DNA from: Crocinitomicaceae bacterium
GTDB taxonomy: Bacteria; Bacteroidota; Bacteroidia; Flavobacteriales_D; Crocinitomicaceae
NCBI GenBank assembly: GCA_029247685.1
Contig: JAQWKT010000036.1
Location: 1 to 37,119 of the forward strand
DNA length: 37,119 nucleotides
Direction: 5' to 3'
Part shown: one piece after another, positions 25,935 to 35,192 of the stretch
Position numbering within the stretch: the first letter of the stretch is position 1
How the letters are laid out: each line of letters starts with the position of its first letter
Notes under the pieces: model-generated
What the model was told of the DNA's origin: nothing
Seen by the model: the letters and a program-made list of their open reading frames with translations, nothing else
The model's database searches: none
Made by a program: the position numbers and the translations under genes

Positions 25935-27727
25935 TCGTTGAGTTTCAATACGGCTAAAAAAGCCTCCTGAGGGACCTCTACACGACCAACCTGTCTCATT
26001 CGTTTTTTTCCTTGTTTTTGTTTTTCTAATAACTTTCTTTTTCTAGTAATATCGCCACCATAACATTTTGCAGTAACATCTTTTCTAAGCGCTTTAATGG
26101 TTTCTCTTGAGATGATTTTTGCGCCAATAGCAGCTTGTATTGGAATTTCAAATTGCTGTCTTGGTATTAGCTCTTTGAGCTTTAAACATATTCTTTTCCC
26201 CAAATCATAAGCATTACCTCTGTGAACAAGGGCCGATAAGGCATCAACTTGTTCTGAGTTTAATAATAAATCTAATTTTATAAGATCTGATTGTCGATAT
26301 CCTATGGGTTGATAATCAAATGAAGCATACCCCCTTGAAACCGTTTTTAATCGATCATAAAAATCAAAAACAATTTCAGCTAATGGCATTTCAAACGTTA
26401 TTTCAACCCTGTCTTGAGTTAAATAAATTTGATTTTTTAATTCTCCTCTTTTTTGAATACAAAGATTCATAATGGAGCCAATGTATTCTGACTTTGTTAT
26501 TACCTGTGCATTAATATAAGGCTCTTCTATCTTATCAAGACCAGATGGGTCTGGAAGTTCGGAAGGATTGTTTACAATATTTGCTTTTTCTGGCTCTCTT
26601 GACAAATATGCTTTATAGGAAACATTCGGAACAGTGGTTATGACAGTCATATTAAACTCTCTTTCTAAACGCTCTTGAATAATCTCCATGTGAAGCATGC
26701 CAAGAAATCCACAACGAAATCAAAAACCTAAAGCAACTGAACTCTCGGGTTCAAATACCAAAGAGGAATCATTTAATTGAAGCTTTTCCATGGAATAACG
26801 CAACTCTTCATAATCCTCAGTATCAACTGGATAAATACCAGCAAAGACCATTGGCTTAACATCTTCAAACCCTTTAATAGAATCTTCACATGGACGACCC
26901 ACTTCCGTTATGGTGTCACCAACCTTTACTTCCTTTGCTTGTTTTATACCAGATATAATATAACCTACATCTCCTGCTTTAACCTCTTTTTTTGGGTGCA
27001 GCCCCATTTTTAAAACTCCTATCTCATCTGCATTGTAGGTGCTGCCTGTATTAAAAAACTTAACTTTTTCTCCCTTCTTTAAAACCCCATTAATAATTCT
27101 ATAATATGCGATTATCCCTCTAAATGAATTAAAGACCGAATCAAAAATCATGGCCTGCAAAGGGGCTGATTCATCTCCGGATGGAGCTGGAATTTTTTCA
27201 ATAACAGCCTCTAAAATATTGTTTACCCCTAAGCCTGTTTTACCTGAAGCAGGTATAATATCATCTAAAGAGCACCCTATTAAATCTACAATCTGATCCG
27301 AAACCTCTTCAGGCATAGCGCTTGGCAGATCCATTTTATTTAAAATAGGAATTATCTCTAAATCATTTTCAATGGCAAGATATAAATTAGAAATTGTTTG
27401 TGCTTCTATTCCTTGAGTAGCATCAACTATTAATAAGGCTCCCTCACAAGCAACAATAGATCTTGAAACTTCATATGAAAAATCAACATGTCCAGGAGTG
27501 TCTATTAGGTTTAATATATAATCTTGACCATTATAATTATGATCCATCTGAATGGCATGACTCTTAATTGTTATCCCTCGCTCCCTCTCAATGTCCATAT
27601 CATCGAGTGCTTGTTCTTTCATCTCTCTTTCTGAAATTGTACCCGTTTCCTGTAAAAGTCGGTCGGCAAGCGTACTTTTTCCATGGTCAATGTGCGCAAT
27701 AATACAGAAGTTTCTTATTTGTTTCAT
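25931..27727 (-). pseudogene. lepA: elongation factor 4 (LepA) gene interrupted by one in-frame TGA
   Basis: LepA is a translational GTPase that remodels ribosomes and helps initiation or assembly. From ATG 27727 to the stop at 25931 there are 598 sense or near-sense codons, the family length. The frame is continuous except for a TGA at 26720-26722 (codon 336). G1 is AHIDHGKST (residues 11-19), G3 is DTPGH and G4 is NKMD. The conserved ALGFGFRCGFLG motif reads ALGF-stop-FRCGFLG, so GGA (Gly) has become TGA by one base change. Domains I to III lie before the stop, and the rest of domain III plus the C-terminal domain after it. Downstream ATGs at 26698 and 26689 could restart translation and yield a 255-residue piece. 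Everything else looks under selection, so the lesion is recent, a sequencing error, or tolerated. A hairpin with T-run lies just upstream of the start. Confidence 0.9.
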
Positions 27728-27779
27728 TAATGATTTAAAGAAACGCGAATTTACATTAAATAAAAGAATAAAAAATAAA

Positions 27780-27803
27780 AAAAGAGGCATCTCTGCCTCT
27801 TTT
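27780..27803 (-). terminator. terminator-like hairpin upstream of lepA
   Basis: AAAAGAGGC and GCCTCTTTT form a perfect 9-base stem with a 6-base loop. On the minus strand it is followed by a T-rich run (TTTATTTTTTATTC). It lies 53 bases before the lepA start, inside the divergent region between lepA and the DUF6495 gene, where no gene ends. It therefore fits a lepA leader attenuator or the end of a small RNA. Confidence 0.55.
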
Positions 27804-27843
27804 CCAACTAAACTACTTGCTATGAAAACAATATGGCAACTAT

Positions 27844-27876
27844 AACCATTGGTTTTCTTATTTGTTAATAACCAAT
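27844..27876 (-). promoter_or_regulatory. alternative-pairing repeats in the lepA leader
   Basis: AACCA (27844), ATTGGTT (27848-27854) and AACCAAT (27870-27876) let the middle piece pair with either neighbour. They lie about 40-70 bases from the hairpin at 27780-27803, as expected for an attenuator switch. This is seen by eye only. Confidence 0.3.
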
Positions 27877-27921
27877 AATTACATTTTTGGTACAAAAAAA
27901 AATACCAGGAGTAAATATTTA

Positions 27922-27929
27922 TACTTTTG
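27922..27929 (+). promoter_or_regulatory. -7 promoter element of the DUF6495 gene
   Basis: TACTTTTG matches TAnnTTTG and is separated by CAAA from the ATG at 27934. The spacing is identical to that at mnmE and vanY, giving a predicted leaderless mRNA. Confidence 0.5.
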
Positions 27930-27933
27930 CAAA

Positions 27934-28410
27934 ATGCAAAGCAAAGCAAAGTATCGCATTTTAAATAACGAGGAACTCAAAGAATTAGAAGACGAATTTA
28001 TTCATTTTCTAATTGTTCAGGGAATTGACAATGACAAATGGGTGAAAATAAATGAAAAGGAAAAAGAGAAGGCTATTCAATTAGTAGAGATATTTAGCAA
28101 TACAGTTTTAGAAAAGGCTTACAGTAAAATTTATTTTTTAGAATATCGAAGTGAAACTTTTTATTCCATTTTTAAAATTCTAAAAAATGAAACCTTAGTT
28201 TTTAAAGTTTCGCAAAAACAAAAAGGAATTTATGACTTTTTAAAGGACAATGAATTATCTGTAGCAATTCAAGAAAAAAGAAACATTTTCATTGAAAAAG
28301 GAATGAAAAAACATAAAGAAGAAAAACTAAAAGAAGTTCATCAATTATGTACACAAGGATGCGTAATTTCCAATGAAAAGAGATGGGAGCTATTCAAACA
28401 TTTTCATTAA
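27934..28410 (+). CDS. DUF6495 family protein
   Basis: A Bacteroidota-specific small cytoplasmic protein of unknown function; I recognise the family by the opening K-Y-R-x-L-x-x-E-E-L and the helical [11 protein letters not shown], and by its length (158 residues here). The C terminus carries [32 protein letters not shown], with two cysteines. There is no signal peptide and no membrane segment. A longer frame from 27862 exists, but the ATG at 27934 is the right start: it begins the conserved domain and has the promoter four bases ahead, and the upstream stretch would overlap the promoter. Its last four bases, TTAA, also serve the stop of the convergent cyclase gene. Confidence 0.85.
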   Translation: MQSKAKYRILNNEELKELEDEFIHFLIVQGIDNDKWVKINEKEKEKAIQLVEIFSNTVLEKAYSKIYFLEYRSETFYSIFKILKNETLVFKVSQKQKGIYDFLKDNELSVAIQEKRNIFIEKGMKKHKEEKLKEVHQLCTQGCVISNEKRWELFKHFH

Positions 28411-31400
28411 TCGACATACTCCCCTTTTTCTAATCTTTCTATTACCTTTTTTATATTTTCTTGTTTTTTCTTTGTTCGGGTTTTAATCGCTGTTTTGGTA
28501 AAAAACCGATGTTCATTTAAAAATTTTAATTGAATTTCATCCCACTTTCTATCGCTATCTATTTTATTCATGTTCCTTAACTCAACACGTAGCTTGTCTG
28601 CTATTTTTTCAAACTGATCTGTTCCTAGATAATCCAAATCCGCATCACAAATTATTTCTTGCAATTTATTTATTGGCTTATGTGGTATTTGAGTAGCATG
28701 TATTAGAGACTTTATCGTTTCTATATGATCTTGTTTAAATCCAAATTTTGGCAAATTTTCTTCTGCAAGTCTTGCTCCTATAGCTTCATTGTTTTCATAT
28801 TTCTCTATAAACCCTGCATCATGAAAAATCGCCGCTGTTTTTAGTAGAAAAAGGGCTTCATCTGTAACGCCTTCAAGCAAGGCATAATGTTCTACTGCCT
28901 TAAGAACATCAAGAGTATGGTCCAAACTATGATAAATCAAATCTTTGGAAAGCCCATTTTTTAGCATTTTTATCACATGGTGTTCGGCTTTATAATATTT
29001 TATGGAGCTATAATGATGAAGGTTTACAATTTCATGAAAACGCTTGTTCGGTTTTAATCCTTTATTGTTAATTGAAAGCTCTGACTTTATTTTTTTAACC
29101 ACATACATGTCCACAAGCCCCTTGCTTTTTGTTGGCACTTTCCCTTTATATTCACATTCAAAATAGGGTTCAATGAGGTCAAATGTACTCCCAGAAACAC
29201 AAACCTTGCCCGGTTCTCCAAGCATCTCCATTCTTTGAGCCTGATTAACTGTGGACCCCCAAATATCATAAGCTAATCTCTCTGAACCAATTACACCAGC
29301 AGTAACATTTCCAGTATTAATACCTAGTCGTATTTCCCAAAAATCTTCATGATTAGCTATTGCATCGTATTTCACTCTTTCCATATAATCTTGGATTTGG
29401 AGAGCTGCTATGCAAGCATCCATTGGGTTTGTTGAGCTTATTTCAGGAACCCCTGCTGCACACATATACGCATCGCCAATAGTTTTTATTTTTTCCAGGT
29501 TATTTTCAACAATTATTTCATCAAACTTTCTAAACATAACGTCCAATTTTGACACCAATCTAGATGGAGGCATGTTTTCGGAAATTTTTGTAAAACCAAC
29601 AACATCCGTAAACATTACCGAAACTGTTTTAAAAGCCTTTGCTGCCGACTTCCCCTTTGCCATGAGCTCTTTAACCGTTGACTCCGGCAGAAGATTCAAA
29701 AGAAGTTCTTCAGATTTTTTTTGTTCTTTTTTTAATAATTCTTGTTGTTTTTCAACCTTTTCTTTTTCAGATTGAATAAGCGAATTTTGCTTTTCAATTT
29801 TTGTTTTTTGAGCCGTAATCTCTTTGGTTCTATCTTCTATTCTTTTTTCTAGTTCTAATTGCTTTTGTTTTCCTTTTTGAATCTGTTGTTTGACATAGAA
29901 ATAAATAGCCAAGCCAATAACAAGGGAAACGACAAGCCAAAACCAAACTTTCCACCAAAAAGGGGCTTTGATTGTTATTTTTAAAATCGCTGGATTCTCA
30001 CTCCATTTGCCTTCTCCTATTTTCGCATAGACTTTTAAGGTATATGTGCCTGGAGAAAGAGAACTAAATCGCGCATAATTATCTGGGCCCAAATCTATTT
30101 CACCCTCATCACTCCCTTCTAGAATGTATTTGTATCTTAATAAGTTTGGACTGCTTAAATCTGACGCTTGAAATCGAACAGAAAAGCTACGTTGATCATA
30201 AGAAAGGATTAATTCCTTGGTAAGAGAAAGAGGTTTTTTTAAAGGCGATCCTTTTTCATTTGGTTTAACCCATGAAGAGTCAAGCTTTAATCCTGTAAAA
30301 ACAACCTTTACATTGTTCTTTTTTAAAGAAAGATTTTTTGGTAAAAAATAATTATACCCAAAAATACCTCCAAAAAACATTTCCCCATTACTTGCTTGAA
30401 GAGAAGCCCCCATGTTAAACTCATTACTCATTAAGCCATCTAAATCTGTATAATTTATAGCCCTTTTTGTTGCCACATTAAACTTGGAAAGCCCTTTGTT
30501 GGTACTGAGCCAAAAATTTTGTTTCGAGTCTCGTAAAACACCATAAACTACATTATTTGGCAATCCTGAGTTTTTTTTGTTGTATTTTTTTATTTCTCCT
30601 TTTTCTGGATTCAAAAAAACTAAACCGGTCCCACTTGAGCCAAACCAAAAGTTGTTTTCAGCATCTATATAGCAAGCTGTACACGAGGCTATATTTTCAT
30701 CTAAAAGATTTTTATTTTTTTTATATGGAACAATTTCTAATTCCCCATTAATGGTTTCGTTTAAACAAGACAGTCCTGAATTAGTGGCGAACCAAAACTT
30801 GCCATTCTTATCTTTAAAAGCAAGCCTACAAGCACCAGGAAGGATCGTTTGATTCGCTTTTTTTGCGATATGATTAAACTTTTGATGACTTTGCGTAACG
30901 TAGTCAAAAAGAATAACTCCGCTTCTTGTTGCTAGAAAATATTTTGAATCTTTATAATGAACAATCTTATATATTCTATCATATCTATTTCTTTCTACGG
31001 CATTAAGAAAGCCAACATAATTAAAACTATAACTATGCTGATCGTTTATTTTAAGGACAAATAATCCATCAAGACAACCAGCTAAAATAGTTTTATCATC
31101 AATTTCTTTTAAAGACAATATAATAGATTCATCATCATCTGCGGTATTTTGAACAGATCTTTTATAATGCTTAAACTCTTCTGTAACCCTGTTGAAAACT
31201 GATATCCCTTTATCTGTTCCTATGTATATTTTTGTGCGCGATTTAGACTCTTCAAAACACCACACATTTTTAGATTCAAGGCCTTTTAATTTGTTTGCAC
31301 TAGCTCCAACCCCCAAAAAACCAGAGTTATTAGGGTCAAAATTAGAAAGCCCCCTTTCTGATCCAATCCAAATAGAACCAGAGTAATCTTTAAAAAGACA

Positions 31401-32323
31401 ATTTGTTCTATTAAAAAGAAGAGAGGTGGATTGATAATCATCCTCAACAGAATTAGAGGTTTTTCCATCTTCACCTATGGTGAATATTCCCTGCTTTTGG
31501 GAGGCTAAAAATGTTTTATTTTGTGCAAATACAATGTCCTTAATCGAAATTAAACCATATTTATTCTCTATGTTTTCGTAACAACTTATTAACTCATCTG
31601 TTTTTAGGTTATAAGAATAAACGCCTTGATTTGTTGCCACCAAAATCAACTCCGCATTTTTTTGAACAAATTTATTTACTATAACAGGCTTTCCATTTTT
31701 AGAATGAAAATAAAGACTTTTATATTTATTGGTTATTGGATTAAAGTTTATAAACTCCGAGGTATTGTAATATGGCTCGGCATAAACCAACAAGGATGTT
31801 TTATTTATTTGTTTAATAAGATGTGTTTTCTTTCGCTTTTTTAAGCCTTGAAGGGGTTTAAATTTTTTACTTCTTAAATCAAAGGAAAGAACACCATATT
31901 TTTCTGTAGCAACCCACAAAACCGAACCATTACTTTTACTTATCGAATTTACATTAATGGATTTGTTTTCATATTGATAAGCTTTAAATCTCTCTACATT
32001 TGGATCGTAAACGGTTAAGTCTTTATCGGTGCCAAACCAAATTTTTCCATCCGATGTTTTTTCTGAACAAATAATATATTGGCTCTCAAGTCCTGGATTT
32101 TTTTTACTTGCTGCCTCAAAAACCTCAATGTCTTTGCCGTCAAATCGATTTATTCATCTTGGGTTCCAATCCAAAGACTATAGTTGTCATCTTGAATAAT
32201 TGTGGTTGCAGCACTTTGTGACAAGCCATCGTTTATTGTATAATTTTTAAATCTATAATCGGATTGGCTTAATGAATTGAAGCAAACGAATAAAATGCAG
32301 ACAAAAAAGAAACGCCGATACAT
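28407..32323 (-). pseudogene. propeller-sensor adenylate cyclase with C-terminal HD phosphohydrolase domain (frameshifted)
   Basis: Read with one base restored, this is a 1305-residue protein. It has a signal peptide (from ATG 32323), about twelve to fourteen two-component-type propeller repeats (32.2 to 30.4 kb, motif FWFGTNSGLS-like) and a Y_Y_Y domain (about 30.3-30.0 kb). A membrane helix (WFWLVVSLVIGLAIYFYV) and a long coiled coil follow. The class III cyclase (29.65-29.08 kb) is followed by an HD domain (28.95-28.55 kb). The cyclase keeps the metal Asp residues in MFTDVVGFT and TIGDAYM. Lys in EKIKTIGD and Asp in YDIWGSTVN specify ATP, and N and R of TVNQAQRM complete the site. The HD part has YHSLDHTLDV, FHDAGF, IHAT and CDADLDYLG. 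The first 57 codons end at TAA (32150-32152). The remaining frame opens at 32153 with no ATG, so an in-frame start is unlikely. It follows ferritin. Confidence 0.88.
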
Positions 32324-32334
32324 TTTTTTGTTAA

Positions 32335-32859
32335 TTAGTTCTGATTTGGTTCGATAGAAACACCATTTGAAGCAATTGCCGCATTTTCTAGGTCTTTATC
32401 AAACATATACAACCCTCCACTATCTCCATCAATTAATTTTATTTTATCCAAAACAGTTCTTGCCAATGCCTCTTCTTCTAGTTGTTCTGAAACGTACCAT
32501 TGAATAAAATTATGTGTGGTGTAATCTTTTTCTTGGAGACAAACATCTACAAGGTTATTAATGCTATCTGTAACACGGATTTCATGAGCCAACAATTCTG
32601 CAAAAACACTTTCTAAATTTTTAAAGCTAACAGGTGGTTTTTCCAAGGATTCAATAATAGCCTTACCCCCTCTTTCATTAACAAATTTAATAAGTTTAAG
32701 CATGTGAAAACGCTCTTCGTCCGAGTGTGTATACATGAATTTTGCCGTGCCACTTAACCCATTACACTCGGCCCAAGAAGCCATGGAGAGATAATACTGA
32801 GAAGACATTGCCTCTTTACTTATTTGATCATTTAATGCTTTTTCGACTCGTTTATTCAT
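32335..32859 (-). CDS. ftnA: ferritin (FtnA type)
   Basis: Iron storage protein: 24 subunits make a shell that oxidises Fe(II) and stores Fe(III). I start it at the ATG 32859 (174 residues); a TTG 15 bases upstream would add five residues but is less likely. Ferroxidase ligands are in the right places: E16 in SKEAMSSQYYL, E49 and H52 in DEERFHML, a Glu in LAHEIRVTD, and the glutamate-rich SEQLEEEALA helix. It is 26 bases after murF-alr and 11 bases before the cyclase gene on the same strand. Nothing indicates Fur control: no Fur-like box was noted before the operon. Iron storage next to two RNRs that need Fe or Mn is suggestive only. Confidence 0.93.
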   Translation of the reverse strand: MNKRVEKALNDQISKEAMSSQYYLSMASWAECNGLSGTAKFMYTHSDEERFHMLKLIKFVNERGGKAIIESLEKPPVSFKNLESVFAELLAHEIRVTDSINNLVDVCLQEKDYTTHNFIQWYVSEQLEEEALARTVLDKIKLIDGDSGGLYMFDKDLENAAIASNGVSIEPNQN

Positions 32860-32885
32860 CGCTTTTTTTTTCAAAGTTACAAAAC

Positions 32886-35192
32886 TTAATCTTCAATATA
32901 GACTCTATGAACTCTTTTTGAAATCCCTGTTAAAATTTCGTAAGGAATTGTTTGCATGCTGTTTGCTAATTTAGCAATCGTTTGGTTTTCTCCTATTATT
33001 TCTACCAAATCCCCTTCTTCAACCTTGTTTTGACCAATATCTACCATCGCCATGTCCATGCATATATTGCCAACCGTTGGACAAAAATTGCCCTTTATGT
33101 AAACCCCACCTTGTCCATTTTTTAATATGCGACGAAAACCATCGGCATAACCAACAGGTATAATTGCTATTTTCAAAGGTTTATTTGTTTGAAAACCTTT
33201 TGAATAACCAACATAATCGCCAATCTCAATTTTCTTTACCTGAGAAACAATGGTTTTCCATGAAAAAACAGATTTCAATTCTTTTATTTCTTTAGAAGAA
33301 ATCCCATACATTCCAATGCCTAATCGAACCATGTCATATTGAAATTTACCATAATTTAAAATGCCATCTGTATTAAGAAGATGAGATATAATAGGGGAAG
33401 ATTGATTTTCACAAATCATTTTTTTTATCTTATCAAAACAATTAATTTGCTTCTTCGTGAATTCTGAAGCAGTTGATCCTGAATCTGCAAGATGAGAAAA
33501 AAGCCCTTTAATTCTAACTTCGGGTTGAGATTTTATCATTTCTAAAACGCGACTCGTCTCTTTATAGTTAAAGCCTAACCTGTGCATTCCTGTATCGAAC
33601 TTTAAATGAATGGGGAAATTTGTTTTTTTATGATCAATAAGCTCTCTAATAAACCGATCCAATTGAACAAAAGAATAAATAGCAGGCTCTAAATTATAAT
33701 CAATACAAGGCTTGAAATTTTCTTGTTGCATGTTTAATACTAGGATTGGTATCTGAACTCCACTTTTCCTTAACTCCACCCCTTCATCGACGCAAGCAAC
33801 TCCCAAGTAGGAAACCCCCTGTGCTTCAAGAAACAATGCCATCTTTTCAAGTCCAGATCCATAAGACTGTGCTTTTACCATACACAACACCTTTGTGTTG
33901 GGGGCTGTTTTTTTTCTAAAAAAAGAAAGGTTTTCTCTAATAGCAGAAAAATTAATCTCAAGAACTGTAGAATGGGTTTGTTTTTTTATCTTTTGTGCTA
34001 TCTTTTTTATAAAAGAATTTTGATTTCCTTTTAATAAAACAACCGCGTTTGAGATGTCTAAATTAAATTCTTCTTCCGAATTTAATTCAATGAAAATATC
34101 CGGATTTGCGGCATTTACTTCTTTTTGTATTTCCTCACTATTTTCCTCCATTTGTGAGTCTAATGCAAGCACTACAATGCGCCTTAGTTTAAAAGAAATA
34201 GCCTTTTGATAGGCAAGAGAACTTGACAGAGCATTCATGTCTAAATTATATGTATCGTTAATAATTATAGAATTATTAATTCCATCATAAGTTTCAAGTC
34301 GCATCGCTAAACTTGGAATCGTAGATACACGTTTAAGTAAATCATCTTTATTAATTCCAATTATTTTAGCCATGCCAAAAGCAAGCGATAAGTTTTGTAT
34401 AGAAACCGGATTTCGCCAACGAGAGTCCAATTGTTGTAATTTTAAACTTTGGGGGGCAATCTCTACTAAAGAAATTTCATTTATTTGCTCCTTAGAAATG
34501 CCTAATAAAGAACTTGCAATTGTGTTTTTAACCCCAAACATTAATGAAAGTAATTCATTGTTATAATGTTCTTGATTTTTGAATGCACTAATCTTAGTAG
34601 ATGAAAAAGAGGTTACAATACCATAATCCGGAAGAATCATTTTTTTCATTTTTTTCATTTCACCAGGCAATGAAAATCCAACTTCAATAATCGCATAATT
34701 ATATTGATCCGTTAGCTGTAGAAGAGAAAGCGGAACTCCAAGTTGAGAGTTATAACTCTTGGGGCTCCTATAAACTCGATAATGCGGACTTAATAAGTGA
34801 TATAACCATTCTTTAACGGTGGTTTTCCCATGGCTTCCTGCTACTGCTATTACTTTTGTTTTGGTTCTTTTTCTATTCCAAGAAGCTAAACTTTGAAGAG
34901 ACTCGAGAACATGATTGCAGATAAAAAAAATACCCTCTGGAAATTGATCTAGATTTATTTCTTTAGAAACCAAAAACATTCTTATTCCTTTATCATAGGC
35001 ATCCGAAATAAAATCATGCCCATCTCTAAAGTCTCCTTTCAAGGCAACAAAAAGCACGTTTTTTACAAAAACAACTCTTCTTGAATCAAAAACAATTTCA
35101 TCAATTAATTCATTCGATTCATTCGATTTTAAGCGATGTATCGATGCGTTTGAAAACTTACAAAAATCTTGATATGATAAATTTAAGTTCAA
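32886..35192 (-). CDS. fused MurF-like ligase and alanine racemase
   Basis: N-terminal half (about 1-405) resembles MurF, which adds D-Ala-D-Ala to UDP-MurNAc-tripeptide. C-terminal half is alanine racemase, a PLP enzyme that makes D-Ala. The racemase keeps the PLP lysine K440 (CMVKAQSYGSG), the NICMDM region and the RLGIGMYG segment. The ligase keeps the P-loop GSHGKTTVKEW (residues 119-129), E170 in AIIEVGF and INDTYN. It lacks the Asn-Ile-Gly-x-x-His motif that normally follows PDxGIxT, reading SFSSTKISAFKNQ instead. It is about 50 residues shorter than typical 815-residue fusions, so the ligase half may be inactive. The start is TTG at 35192, overlapping the tdk stop as TTGA, and the next in-frame ATG would remove the N-terminal domain. 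Confidence 0.9.
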   Translation of the reverse strand: MNLNLSYQDFCKFSNASIHRLKSNESNELIDEIVFDSRRVVFVKNVLFVALKGDFRDGHDFISDAYDKGIRMFLVSKEINLDQFPEGIFFICNHVLESLQSLASWNRKRTKTKVIAVAGSHGKTTVKEWLYHLLSPHYRVYRSPKSYNSQLGVPLSLLQLTDQYNYAIIEVGFSLPGEMKKMKKMILPDYGIVTSFSSTKISAFKNQEHYNNELLSLMFGVKNTIASSLLGISKEQINEISLVEIAPQSLKLQQLDSRWRNPVSIQNLSLAFGMAKIIGINKDDLLKRVSTIPSLAMRLETYDGINNSIIINDTYNLDMNALSSSLAYQKAISFKLRRIVVLALDSQMEENSEEIQKEVNAANPDIFIELNSEEEFNLDISNAVVLLKGNQNSFIKKIAQKIKKQTHSTVLEINFSAIRENLSFFRKKTAPNTKVLCMVKAQSYGSGLEKMALFLEAQGVSYLGVACVDEGVELRKSGVQIPILVLNMQQENFKPCIDYNLEPAIYSFVQLDRFIRELIDHKKTNFPIHLKFDTGMHRLGFNYKETSRVLEMIKSQPEVRIKGLFSHLADSGSTASEFTKKQINCFDKIKKMICENQSSPIISHLLNTDGILNYGKFQYDMVRLGIGMYGISSKEIKELKSVFSWKTIVSQVKKIEIGDYVGYSKGFQTNKPLKIAIIPVGYADGFRRILKNGQGGVYIKGNFCPTVGNICMDMAMVDIGQNKVEEGDLVEIIGENQTIAKLANSMQTIPYEILTGISKRVHRVYIED

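Noticed and set aside
26720..26722. TGA read as a sense codon (alternative code or selenocysteine).
   Set aside because: TGA ends comF, nrdA and tdk normally, and the codon replaces a conserved Gly, not Cys or Trp. No selenocysteine machinery or SECIS-like stem is visible right after it.
27728..27949. A longer lepA frame beginning upstream at 27949.
   Set aside because: The extra 74 residues match no LepA sequence, run through a terminator-like hairpin and cover the divergent DUF6495 promoter. [18 protein letters not shown] at 27727 is the normal start.
32145..32160. Programmed -1 frameshift in the cyclase gene.
   Set aside because: There is no slippery X-XXY-YYZ heptamer at the join. GAT GAA TAA does not re-pair after slipping, so a deletion or sequencing error explains it better.
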